A stretch of DNA of 64,000 bases from Valencia hispanica (taxonomy: Eukaryota; Chordata; Actinopteri; Cyprinodontiformes; Valenciidae), in NCBI GenBank assembly GCA_963556495.2, contig OY747715.1, forward strand, positions 15,845,239-15,909,238. The letters are read 5' to 3'. This document shows, piece by piece, positions 1-11,924 of the stretch. The position numbers were made by a program, and so were the translations under genes. Numbering within the stretch: the stretch's first letter is position 1; every line of letters begins with the position of its first letter. The notes beneath the pieces are model-generated. The model did no database searches and was not told the origin of the DNA. It saw nothing but the letters and a program-made list of their open reading frames with translations.

Positions 1-1806
1 AATGCGCCATAAATGCTGCGGCTTCATTTAAAACGAAAATTGTAAAATCCAAACCGAAACTTCCGTGGAGAAATCCTGAAATTAATCAAATGAAAAGACA
101 TTGCAAGAGAGCAGAAAGGAAATTGAAGAAATTTAAACTAACCATTCATCTGGAATTTTTTATAGAACAGCTCAATATCTACAATAAAACAGACAGGTGA
201 GAACACTCAATTTGACAAACCTCAAAACTGACAATAAGAATAACCCCAAATACCTTTTTAAAACAATTTAGCTTTTAACCAACGCAAGTTTGAATTCCTT
301 CATGGCAGCATCTGATGCGGCATGTGAGGATTTCGCAGACCATTTCAGATGTAAGATCAATGCTATTAGATCTAACTTTTTACCTCAACAAAATGTTGGT
401 TTTATCAAATCTGAAGCTTTGATCTTACTTGAGGAAACACTGGAGAGTTTTATCCTTGTTGATGCAAAGATGCTTGGTTGAATTTTCTCCCAACTAAACC
501 CAACTACCCACCTTTTAGACCCAATTCCCACATAACTTTTAAAAACATGTTATGGTTTCTTTGAGTCTGAGCTTTTAAACATCTTAAATTTCGCTCTTCA
601 GACCGGTGTTTTAGAATAAACCACAGTACAGAGACGGACCTATTAAAGGTTACTAATGACCTCAAATCTGACTTGGACAATCCAAAGCGTTCTGTACTGG
701 TGCTACTGGATTTTAGTGCCGCCTTTGATACTGTAGATCACCAGATTTTATTACACAGACTGAGAAGTCTGGAGGGCCTCTCAGGCACCGTTTAAAATGG
801 TTTTATTCTTATCTCATTGATCTGAGATTTTTAGTAAGTATTGATACATGCTCCTCGGGAAATCATTAAACAAATTGTGGGGTTCCCCAAGGTTCAGTTT
901 TAGGCCCAATTCTTTTTAACCTGTACATGCTAACACTTGTGGAATGTCATCAGGAGACACAACATTGATTTTCACAGCTATGCTGATGATACACAGATTT
1001 ATATTGCAGTGTCCCCTGATGAACTAGAGCCCGTTAATGTCCTTTTAAACGGTATTTTAGATATTAGAAGATGGATGGCAGAGAACGTCTTAAAGCTCAA
1101 CCAGGACAAAACTTTTAGATTTTAGTTATCGGTGTCGAAGACAAGAGATCATTGTAACAAAACTGCAGAGTTTTAAATCCTCTCGATGTGTGAGAGTACA
1201 CAATACTCCAGTTTTAGAATCGTTGCATCGGCACCTGTCTGCTTCAGGAGTGAGTTTAAGGTTTTTTTAGTCATTTATAAATGTCTTAATGTTCTTGTTG
1301 GGATCTTTTTAGTTATCATTCAGTTTTTTAAGTATGAGCCCTCACAGACCTTGAGGTGCTCTGGTACTGGCATCTTACTTGGCTGGGCGGCCGGTGGCTC
1401 CACAGTGCAGCCCTATGGCTATGGTGTGGGGTCTGGCCTCCACTGACTGTGGGTGGTCTGTGTGGAGACAGGTGATGTGGTCGAGGGTGGGCTGGCTCCT
1501 GGTATGAGCGGATCCCCAAGATATTGTTTCATCACAGCAGGGTTGAGCCAGATCTGTGTGTTTACATGTTTTTGTTTTTATCTTCGTTTAAAATTTAGAA
1601 ACTGAAAAAAGTGGTGAAGACCATCTTTATATTACTTGAAGGAGGGGGTATATTGAGGGGGTGAGGTGGGGGTTCTCTGTGTGTATGACTGTTTTTAATT
1701 CACTAGGTTTAAATTTTGTATGATGTATATTGTTTTTAACTTCTTCAGCGTTTTGTGCTGCCAATGCCATGAAAAGTGCTTTATTAAATAAAGATTGATT
1801 TGATTA
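1..1806 (+). mobile_element. L2/CR1-like LINE, decayed, cut by window start
   Basis: Non-LTR retrotransposon remnant. Translated pieces carry reverse-transcriptase landmarks in order: [12 protein letters not shown] near 700-745, VPQGSVLGPILFNLYM near 880-930 and the catalytic-box stretch YADDTQIY near 975-1000. Near 1190-1300 is a degenerate 'FRIEFKV-like' C-terminal segment. The pieces fall in different frames, so there is no intact ORF. The 3' end is a tail at about 1769-1806 (GAAAAGTGCTTTATTAAATA then gattgatttgatt) of the kind seen on other LINE ends in this window. Clade assignment from memory of fish LINEs is L2/CR1-like. The 5' part lies outside the window. Confidence 0.8.
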
Positions 1807-2880
<1,074 letters not shown>

Positions 2881-5800
2881 CCTCAACTGGTCCCCGAGCT
2901 GGTTTCGAAAAGTGGAGCAAAGAATCTCCTGATGCTAAAGCATCTTGGGGGGTAAATGCAGCTTGATTTGTTTCTCAATGACAAGGTGACCCCTTCCCAT
3001 GGACACACAAAAACAGAATTAAGATAATAAACAGAAGTGGCTGTACTGAATGAATAGAAAGCAAACATTCCTTGTATTTTGTAGGTTATACTAAAAATTG
3101 TAGCAACGCCAAAAACTTCATATTTAGATACATTTAAAAAAACTAAAGTGAAAGTTTGTTCTGTGGTGTTAAATATTTTAATCACTTTATTCAGCAAAGT
3201 ACAATTTGTAAGATACATTTACAATGTTGGGGCCGTCAAGACACCTTATGCCTCCAAAAGTTTGGGACCATAAGTAGTGGCCCAAGAAATCTATATAATC
3301 TTTCCCCCTAGATTCAGCTTTTTCCCCTTTTTACTGTTCTGAATTCCCCTTTTTCAATTATCACAGTGTTTTATTTATCTTTACTTTTTCCTCAAATAAC
3401 TGAATCAGCAAATACAAAATGAAGTCATGTCTCGCTTCTAAAAAAAGACTTATGAGGCGTGATTGTAAGAGAAGTGAGCTGAGCCCGTCTAAACAGGCAA
3501 CTATGGGTCTCTGCCGAAGCCTCTATATTTTTACATTGAAGTGTAAAGAGCATACTATTTAAGAAATTCCAACTTTGTTACTTCCAAACCCTGAAATAAA
3601 CAAACAACTTTCTTTACACGAAAGAATAAATGAAATAAACTGGACTCGAAATGCAATAAGCCACAATCACTGAGGGAAAAGTTGCATTTATCTTGAGATT
3701 GTTATACTGTAATTAGCTAAGATTGATGCTTTCATTGTCATTTTAAAAACATAACAAAATTGTCATCAACAGTTCTGCTGGATCGCAATCTAAAAGTATA
3801 GTAAGTATTAAACAAAAGGGGTTATTTAAAAATACTCTTAAATACACCTACTACACACAGATAAAATAAGATATAGAAACAATAAAATGCAGGAGAGACT
3901 TAAACATTTAGTGTGTGCTAGTATGGTTTTGGATATGAAACAGAAACTCAATCTTTAACAACCTTGTGCAAAAAATGGGACTGTCTGGCTTCAAATGAGC
4001 AGACTACAATTAGGGGCCTATAAAAAAATGAATCTTTACAAAGTACACTTTTTACCCAAAATCATATCTTTTCCCTTTTTGAACTCTATTTTTACTAAAC
4101 CCATTTTTTACCCTAAAAAGTACTAAATTATATGGTCAGTGTATAAAATTTGAACGGTTTTATTGAAAGATCTTGTAAATTTGTTTTATTAAAGCTCTTA
4201 AATCTGACTTTCATTTTTTTCCAATTTATTTTATTAAAAATAAGTACAATGTTTTGTCACTTTTAACAAAAAAAAATGTAATTAAAAACTCTTCAGATAT
4301 GAATATTAATTTTACAGGTCATAAACAGTACTGTGATTGTGTTGTACCTTACCCACTCACCAATAAATGTGTTCTTAAAATTGTATTCAGTTCCCCTAAA
4401 TACAGAGCAACTTTATCCTTAATATCTAAGACTTTTTAAATCAGCACATAAAACTTTAAAAAAGTCTCCAGTAGACAAGTACTATCTCACTATCAGGATC
4501 TTTGCTGAAAAAAACTCTATGGTGCCAGGCTAAGTGTAGCTTGCTTCTACTCCACTTTGAAATGCCTTGTTGACAATTTATCTTATTAAACATTTTCTTT
4601 GTGGTTTCCGTATATCTTGTGGAGTTGAAATCTGTAGAATGACTTGTTCTTCTGCTTCGTAAATCAAGGGCTTTGAATATAGTAAATAATAGTAACTAGT
4701 ATATTTGCATCAGAGTTTGTTGAGCTTCATCTAAGTGTAAACTAAAAATAAGATGTGAACTGGATCCAGATTAAATGGCCATTAGGTATGAATACGGATC
4801 AGAGTTTGGATGTTGACAATTCAACTTTTAAATTCATTTAAATTCTAAAAAGTAAAATTTTATTTCTTTACTGGGAAATAAATATATTAGTTTATAGGTA
4901 TATTAGTTTATAGGTCCAAATTACCTCTAGAACAGGACGAGTACAAAGACTATTATCAAAACATAAGTCCAAGAATCTACAAAAGAAAAGGACACCTTTT
5001 CATTCCTTTGTTTTTAAAGAAACTATTTTATTTTCCTTTATCCCATAACTGACTGATATATTCATGAAAAAAACAAGAAGTGTTTTTTTTTTCAAACAAT
5101 TGAAATCTTGGCCATTTCCCTCCTGTGGCATCACAACATCTACAGAAAAATAATCTATACGTTTATATTAAAATTCATGAGACCAGATAAGAAGGGACTT
5201 CCATTGCTCTGAAAGTGGTATTTGGGGAAGAAAGTAAAGACCAAAAATTCAGGGATCAAAGCAGAGTTCAGTGTGTGTGTGAGGTAAGAAAGGCTTTAGT
5301 CTGTCTTCGCAACTTTTATTGAATTAATTCTGCATTTCAAGGTTGAACAAACATAATTTCAGGTAGATCTTCCTGATTGATACAGCAAAACTAGAGCACC
5401 TTCACAAACCCAACTCAACCGTCTGCTTAAGGCAAAAGGAAAATAACAGGGATCATCTCAATTTGTCTCGATATAAATAGGAATATTCTCAAATATTTAC
5501 ATGCTAATTTCTCCCGGTGTCAACATCACAATTGTTGAAATGGTTTCAAAATATGATACATATGTTATTCAAATTGAAGTTCCTATATAGATGAGCCAGT
5601 GGCAGTTTTCCTACAGAATAAATGTCAGTGTTAGTCACCTTTCCACAGTCAAATGAACGGAACGCCTTCTGTCAACTGTGTTTAATATTAATACTCATCT
5701 TGAAGGTCTCGTTCACTGAGAAACCGTGAAATACTTGTTCTTTTTGAAATATGATTGGTCAATCTGAGCTGCACATGCATGCTACATACATATATGAACA

Positions 5801-5954
5801 TTTGCTCCCATTGCCCGCATTAGCAACAGAAAGGAAATAGATGGCAATAACGAGAGAGTCAGTCTTTTACGTCACAGAGAAAATTAGTATTCATGGTCTT
5901 GCCTACCTTGGCTTGGAACCGTCCTCGGGAAGGCTGTTTTGATTTTGAGACTAA
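2881..5954. other. Unassigned AT-rich intergenic DNA
   Basis: Roughly 3 kb of AT-rich sequence with no coding signature, RNA gene or repeat family that I can name. The longest frames (2883-3218 minus, 4254-4439 plus) have no domain-like composition. They are left as chance ORFs. Confidence 0.5.
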
Positions 5955-6285
5955 GGGTGCCTTCACACTTGCAGCATTTGGTTCGATTAAAACAAACTCA
6001 AGTATGGTTTGTTTGCTAGAAAGGTTCATTTGAGCTGGTGTGAATGCGGACCAGCGAGATTTGGTCCGGACTAACGAATCGGACCAAAACCCACATTTTG
6101 AGGTGGTCTCGGTCCACTTCCAAATGGACTCTGGTGCGGTTCACTTCAGGTGTGAATACGAACCAGACTTGGTTCGGTCCAACTTCCTGATAAAAGCCCT
6201 TTTTGTTCTATGTAGGCATCCGTAGCGTGCCGCGCTTTGCACTGTGGGAGGCACCATTTCTATCTTGTTTGCATTAGCGCCAAAA

Positions 6286-6423
6286 ATGAATCGTGGTCAA
6301 ACGTGGAGTCGGGAGGAAGTCCAGTGCTTCATCGAGATTTGGTTGATGAGCGATGTAAATATAATATATTACGACTACCAAAACCGGAAAAAAAGCACAA
6401 TCCATCTGTGTAAGCAGAGCTAA
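6286..6423 (+). pseudogene. Myb/SANT-like DNA-binding protein start, truncated
   Basis: A 45-residue frame from ATG at 6286 to TAA at 6421. The first ~24 residues (W-S-R-E-E-V...F-I-E-I-W) follow the helix-1 pattern of the Myb/SANT-like (trihelix) domains carried by PIF/Harbinger elements and their domesticated relatives. Such proteins bind the transposon ends and help bring the transposase into the nucleus. After residue ~24 the frame runs into unrelated AT-rich codons and stops, so only the N-terminus of the domain remains. It lies inside the 5955-7423 element, which supports the assignment. Either a first exon with a lost partner or a simple truncation is possible. Confidence 0.5.
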
Positions 6424-6686
6424 GTCTGTTTATTTCCAGGAGTTTCACCGCGTCTGCTGCTGGACAAGTACGGAATGACTGACATCATGCATCCGTTTCC
6501 TGTTTGTCTTTTTTCTTGGACTTTCTTTCTGCAATTCTTGCTACAGCGCAACCACACGCAAAGGGGATAACATGGAAAAGGTTTCGTTTGTTTGTCAAAA
6601 AGGCAATGTGATCACGAACCGCACCAGCTCAAAGTTGCAACAATGTAGCAAAATTGTTTCCCAATCGTACTGAATCCAGTGGACTA

Positions 6687-7404
6687 AAGCCGCGTTCACA
6701 CCGGTCAGCGCGTCCAGGCAGCAGGGCAGCTAGATTACATGCAAGTCCATGGTATCTACGCATCTAGTGGGCGTCAAACTGCCAAGCAGCAAGTCGTGCG
6801 CGTCGGCGCAGCTGGCATCAGCGCGTCCACGCAGCTGATGCCCGGACGCCCCGACGGTCCGTCGGGGCATCTGCTGCTCAAGTAGGGAAAACTGAACTTT
6901 CGGGCAGCAGACGCGCGGCGTCAACCAATCAGAGCGACTCGTTGTACTGACGTAGTAACTCCTTCCATGGGGGAATCGGCAAATTTTTTATTCAAGATGG
7001 AGGACAAACTGATCGTCGCTGTATGTAATGTCCGTGAACTGTATGACCCGTCTTCGTCTTTTTACAAAGACAGGAAGAGATCGGATCTGATTTGGAGGAA
7101 GATATCGGAGGATATTGGAGTGCCAGGTAAGCAGTTAAATATATTTCTTTTAACTTTCAACGTTGTGTGGCTTCATTAATTAAAGCCCAAGCCACTCTCT
7201 CGACAAGATCCGCCATGTTGTAAACAACTAGCAACAGACAAATCCACGCCCGCACGCTGACGTAATGACGTGACGCGCTGATGCCCCGACGCGCCGACGC
7301 AGACCACAAGTGTGCAAGCAGCTGGGTTTTAATTTTAAAGCGTCGACTTTCGTCCGTTTGAGCGATTTGACGCCTGGACGCACTGACCGGTGTGAACGCG
7401 GCTT
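6687..7404. mobile_element. Nested inverted-repeat element with MADF exon
   Basis: Near-perfect inverted repeats of about 30 bp: the left end begins AAGCCGCGTTCACACCGGTC and the right end is its complement GACCGGTGTGAACGCGGCTT. The ends are flanked by TA dinucleotides at 6685-6686 and 7405-7406. The element is GC-rich with repeated gcgtccaggc/gacgcgc subterminal motifs, unlike its surroundings. It carries a MADF-type first exon (6997-7126). It is inserted about 18 bp inside the right end of the outer Harbinger-like element, so it is the younger insertion. PIF/Harbinger affinity is inferred; a clear 3-bp duplication is not visible. Confidence 0.65.
6997..7126 (+). pseudogene. MADF-domain exon remnant inside transposon
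   Basis: Reading from ATG at 6997, the frame gives MEDKLIVAVCNVRELYDPSS followed by a lysine/arginine-rich helix and W-R-K-I-S-E-D-I-G-V-P. This is the N-terminal half of a MADF (Myb/SANT-related) domain: hydrophobic LIVAV helix, Tyr-Asp turn, Trp in helix 2. The frame ends at a good splice donor, CCAG|GTAAGC, so it looks like a genuine first exon. In fish, MADF proteins are commonly the accessory DNA-binding ORF of PIF/Harbinger elements. The remaining exons and the transposase are absent from the 718-bp element, so it is a non-autonomous remnant. Confidence 0.65.
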
Positions 7405-7439
7405 TACAGGTGTGAAAGCACCCTAGGATAGAGCAGAGC

Positions 7440-7727
7440 ATGTCTCTGCTGGAAGAAGCTAACCATCAGCAACTCCACAACTTGGCTAACATGTTCAGGT
7501 TTGCGTTATTTGTGGAGAAAGAAAGAAGAGCTGAGGAAGAAATGGTCAGAATTTGTCTTTGGAACACCACCAGCGAAGTAAGGCCCTGTCTACACAGAGA
7601 TGAAATCAGGTGTAACGGCAAAGAAATTTCATCGAATAGGTGTCTCATCCAGAAGGAAAAGTTTCAGAGTCCAATAATTTTATTATATAAATGTATCAGT
7701 CAGGAGAAAAGTACGGAAGAGGATTAG
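7440..7727 (+). other. Unrecognised ORF ended by a transposon insertion
   Basis: A frame of 95 codons starting MSLLEEANHQQLHNLANMFR, with an acidic/basic helical stretch to about residue 35. After that it looks like non-coding sequence. It begins 16 bp after the outer Harbinger-like element. Its last codons and stop lie inside the foldback element at 7712, so the original 3' part is displaced. The stretch at 7577-7600 (ggccctgtctacacagagat) resembles a DNA-transposon terminus. I do not recognise the protein; a transposon-associated origin is possible. Confidence 0.25.
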
Positions 7728-8197
7728 GGCCACTGAAGAAGAAAAAATAAAATTCTGAGAAAAAAGTCAGAATTCTGACTTTAATCTCAGAATTATGACA
7801 TTTTTCTCAGAATTCTGACTTTTTTCAGAAACCTAAAACAAACAAAAAATTTTACAAAGGATTTTTTTTTCATTTCCAAAAAAAAGTCAGAATTCTGACT
7901 TTATTCTCAGAATTCTGACTTTATTCTCAGAATTCTGACTTTAATCTCAGAAGTAAAAAATTTTGTTCATTTTAGGTTTCTGAAAAAAGTCAGAATTCTG
8001 AGAATAAAGTCAGAATTCTGACTTTTTTTTGGAAATGAAAAAAAAAATCCTTTGTAAAAAAATTTGTTTGTTTTAGGTTTTTGAAAAAAGTCAGAATTCT
8101 GAGAAAAAAGTCAGAATTCTGAGATTAAAGTCAGAATTCTGACTTTTTACTCAGAATTCAAATTTTTTTTCTTCAGTGGCCCTAATCCTCTTCCGTA
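7712..8197. mobile_element. Foldback (long palindromic) DNA element
   Basis: A 486-bp element. Its ends are a 29-bp perfect inverted repeat starting TACGGAAGAGGATTAGGGCC, and it is flanked by the direct repeat GAAAAG (7706-7711 and 8198-8203). The inverted symmetry continues inward: matching AAACCTAAAA/TTTTAGG and GGATTTTTTTT/AAAAAAATCC blocks lie on both arms. Between them are about eleven EcoRI-type GAATTC cores, most within the palindromic unit GTCAGAATTCTGAC spaced by TTTATTCTC-like linkers. No coding capacity. A folded strand would form a very long hairpin. The superfamily is unknown. Confidence 0.85.
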
Positions 8198-8203
8198 GAA
8201 AAG

Positions 8204-9317
8204 TACTAACAAATCCACTGCATAAAAAAAAAAAAAAAAAAAAACAGGACAAAAAGTGACATAAGTACAACTCAAAATTTCTCAATAAGCAGTCAAAAAA
8301 AAAGATGGAAACTGGCAAAAGGTCAATAGCAACATTGAAAGAGTTGCAGGAATTTATGCAAAGTGTTGATTGTGTTTTGAATGTGACCTATATCTTTTTT
8401 TCTCCAGAGGTCTGGATCAAAGAATAGCAATGTAAAACAGACATTCTTCCCCCGAAGAAGACATTAGGTTTGGCTGAAATCTAAAACCAGATAAGTAAAC
8501 ATGTTATGGTCCCATATAGTCGACTTGAACTTAAGGCCAGAAACAGTAAGTTTGACCCATACACACAAAAAACTAAATATCATGGAACATCACTAAAGGA
8601 TATCCACATTAAAGCAAGTGGTGGGAGCAACAGGATCTGAGACATCTGAAATTACTTTTTTCAGATGGACCTGGGGTTTATGTAAAAGTAAAGGAAAATG
8701 CAAACAGTTTCAAGTGTCAGTTTTTACCACACACCTTCACATGTCTGTTAGAAAATTGAGGATGGAGAGCTTTTATTTTTAGTATCACAGAGATTCAAGA
8801 CAGGCATCTAAAAATCTAAAGATTGACTTCATGAGAGGATAATTAAAGTGTAAGTTAGAGTCCAGAAATAAATCTAGGGCATCCCTTAAAGAGAGCTGTG
8901 GACAAGATGTTTTGAAAATCTGATTAATGCATTATTGTCAAGTCAAGATGTGGGTCCTGGTAGACTGCTGGAGCACATTTTGGCATTCAGTCTTGTCTAG
9001 CAAAGTATTAGTTAAAGGGAGTGCACACTAGGTTATTGCACCTTTTTTTTCCTCTGTCTGATTTTAATTAAATTGTTAAGTTGTTTGAAAAAAACGTTTT
9101 GAACTGATTTATCATGGTCTTATTTCTTTCAAATCGCCAAACTTTTTTAAAATGAATGTGAAAGCTTTTGAGAACCACTATACTTCTAATGTGACCTTCA
9201 GAAAAAGCCGTCCAAAAGGCATGAGGTTAACCAAACTCCAATGGGAATTCTAAGCATATTTTTCACTAAATATTTATATTATACTAAAGTTTTAGGATAA
9301 AGGTTAAAAATATCTTC
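8204..9317. other. Unassigned intergenic DNA
   Basis: AT-rich, with a poly-A run near 8226-8244. Nothing coding or repetitive could be named. Confidence 0.5.
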
Positions 9318-9325
9318 CTTTAACA

Positions 9326-10062
9326 GAGTGTTTCTCAAACTTCTTTCCCCACTTTGGACAAAGAAGCATACACAAGCCCCCCCCCCCCCCCCCCCCCGCT
9401 TCTATCGCCCCAACAGAATGGTGACCACGCCTGATTTTTTAAGTATTTTATTTATTTAATTAGCCGAGTTAGTTTACAAGTTTTTAAGGGTATAAATTAG
9501 TTGGAAAAAGGGGTTGTGCAATGTTATAAAACCGGCTCAGAAATATATGCTGTCAGTAATTGCTACATGTAGAACTTCAGCTCACAGTTGGAGAAAATAA
9601 AAGTTGTAGTTTTAACACAAATACAAAGCTTTCAAAAATACAAAATAAAATAAATAAAGAGCAAGATACTCATCCCTGTATTTCCTCCGTGGTTGAACGT
9701 GTGACTTCCCTGACTCGGAAACGTTCCCCGATCTTTTTAGATATTTGTCCATTTTGTAGATGGAATCTCTGATAATGTGGCTACTTCAGCTGGTTTTGTT
9801 CTGCTGCGATATTTTCCGACGTCAAACTCCCAGCCCAATACAGGTCCCGGTTCTGTTTACAATGATGATCACAGTTGCTAATTTATTTGAGTGTGTTTAA
9901 TTTTGTGAGAGGGGGGAGTTGGTTGATTTAATTTACAGTGAAAAATTCACAACGATAGAATTTAGGGGGAAAAAACTATTTAAATCCTGTTGATGTCACG
10001 CCCCAGCTGGAATACCGCTGCGCCCCACTAGTGGGGCTCGCCCCATAGTTTGAGAAACACTG
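9326..10062. mobile_element. hAT MITE with 8-bp target duplication
   Basis: The left end GAGTGTTTCTCAAACT and the right end AGTTTGAGAAACACTG form the inverted repeat (one mismatch in the terminal base). The flanks are a perfect 8-bp direct repeat, CTTTAACA, at 9318-9325 and 10063-10070. This is the hAT signature. The 737-bp interior has a (C)n run (about 9379-9397) and no transposase. Short frames such as 9560-9772 have no similarity that I recognise. Confidence 0.9.
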
Positions 10063-10070
10063 CTTTAACA

Positions 10071-10844
10071 CAAGGTTTAAAAAGAATGAGTTGAGCCTCG
10101 CTTTCATTTCTTGGATTTGGATATTGCATTTCCCTGTAACAAAAGTCTTAGAAAGGATGCTGGTAGATACTGATTCTTTTTACACAAGTGCAAATCTAAT
10201 AAGGCACTCACACCTTTTGTCAAACGTAGGTTCTTCTGGCACCTATTCACCTGTGCTAATTAATAGCAGGGAAAGGAGAAGGGAGAAAGGCTTCTCCATG
10301 TTTTAAGGATGCATCATAACGTCACCAGAAATGTATTTTCTTGCAGGGACTGGACTGTGACTGCAGGTTCCCCCGTCAAGGCTTAAGGCCCTCGGTTTCC
10401 AAGGCGCAGCTGGTCTCTTATTAGCTCTGGCAAGAATTCGAAGTGCTTTTGATGAACCCATAATGGAAAAAAGCCAACTCAATTCCCAATCCTTTTTTCT
10501 TCGTCAATAACTAGATCGGGTATAGAATCGGCAACCAGTCTAATTTAATCTTATCAGACCTTGAGACTTTAGAGATTTTCTCTGTAAGATTTTTTCTGTA
10601 AAAATAGTCTCTTTGAAAACAAACTTTGAAGGAGAATTTCTTCTCTCCAACTAGATATTAGGACTTAACTGAAATTTACCTGAACTGACAAGCAGATGTG
10701 AACAGATCGACTTAAATAAATCCTCACAAATCCTCATTAGAAACCAATCACTCCTTGATCAACCCTCAAGTGTAGTGCGTATGTAAGTAACTACCTACCT
10801 ATAGATAAATCCATCCAGGGATATGGGCTATTATGGGAGGTATT
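10071..10844. other. Unassigned intergenic DNA
   Basis: No gene or nameable repeat seen between the hAT MITE and the Rex3-type LINE. Confidence 0.5.
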
Positions 10845-11136
10845 ATCCCCTCCCTGGGCTGCCACCTTATCGTGGTGGAGGGGTTTGAGTGTCCCAATGA
10901 TCCTAGGAGCTATGTTGTCGGGGGCTTTTTGCTCCTGGTAGGGTCACCCATGTCAATTTGGTTCTAGGTGAGGGATCAGACAAAGTGCAGCCCAGTGACG
11001 CGGGTCACCGGGGCCCCCCTCTGGAGCCAGGCCTGGAGGCGGGGCATGTTGGCGAGCGCCTGGTAGCCGGGCCTCTACCCATGGGGCTTAGCCCGAAGAG
11101 GCAAAATGGGTCCCCCTTCCCACGAGCTCACCACCT

Positions 11137-11924
11137 GTGGGAGGGGCCTTAGGGGTCGGGTGCCATGCAGGATGGGCGGCGGCCGAAGGCGGGGACCTTG
11201 GCGGATCGATCCTCGGCTGCAGAAACCGGACTATCGGGACATGGACCGTCACCCCTCTGGTGGGGAAGGAGCCGGAGCTGGTGTGCGAGGTTGAGAGGTT
11301 TCGACTGGACATCGTCGGACTCGCCTCGACGCACGACTCTGGCTCTGGAACCCATCTCCTCGAGAGGGGTTGGACTCTCTTCCACTCTGGAGTTATATAC
11401 TTGTTGCCCCTCATCTTGGCGCCTGTATGTTGGGGTTTACCCCGGTGAACAAGAGGGTAGCCTCCCTCCGCCTACGGGTGGGGGGACGGGTCCTGACTGT
11501 TTGTGCTTATGCGCCAAATGGCAGATCAGATTACCCACACTTTTTTGAGTCTTTGGAGGGGGTGCTGGAGAGTGCTCCTCCCGGGGACTCCCTTGTTCAG
11601 CTGGGGGACTTCAACGCTCACGTGGGCAATGACAGTGAGACCTGGAGGGGTGTGGTTGGACGGAATGGCCCCCCGGATCTGAACCCGAGTGGTCTCTTGT
11701 TATTGGACTTCTGTGCTCATCATGGATTGTCCATAACAAACACCATGTTCAATCATAAAGGTGTCCATATGTGCATTTGGCACCAGGACACCCTAGGCCG
11801 CAGCTCGATGATCGACTTGGTTGTCGTCTCATCCAATCTGCGGCCGCATGTTTTGGACACTCTGGTGAGGAGAGGGGCTGAGCTGCCACCAACACTGTTT
11901 ACAGTGGGGATGGTGTGCTGCTGA
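11137..11924 (+). pseudogene. RTE endonuclease domain, frameshifted
   Basis: The apurinic/apyrimidinic-like endonuclease of the RTE element nicks target DNA to prime reverse transcription. An N-terminal piece reads in one frame ([20 protein letters not shown], about 11240-11300). The downstream piece is in another frame from about 11370: R-V-A-S-L-R-L-R-V then LGDFNAHVG near 11605 and the [19 protein letters not shown] end near 11806-11862. LGDFNAHVG and the S-x-I-D motif are the usual catalytic landmarks of this fold. At least one frameshift separates them near 11.37-11.45 kb. The segment after GAELPPT is lost: the family's expected D-H-H-L-V ending is absent. Confidence 0.8.

Larger units (their letters stand above)
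5955..7423. mobile_element. PIF/Harbinger-like DNA element (outer copy)
   Basis: Imperfect terminal inverted repeats: GGGTGCCTTCACACTTG at the left, and its near complement CAGGTGTGAAAGCACCC at the right end. Flanking triplets are TAA and TAG, compatible with a diverged 3-bp Harbinger-type target duplication. Inside is a 45-codon frame beginning MNRGQTWSREEVQCFIEIW, resembling the start of the Myb/SANT-like (trihelix) protein that accompanies Harbinger transposases. No transposase catalytic region is present, so the copy is non-autonomous. A second inverted-repeat element is inserted just inside its right end. The class call is inference from TIR style and the Myb-like start. Confidence 0.6.
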
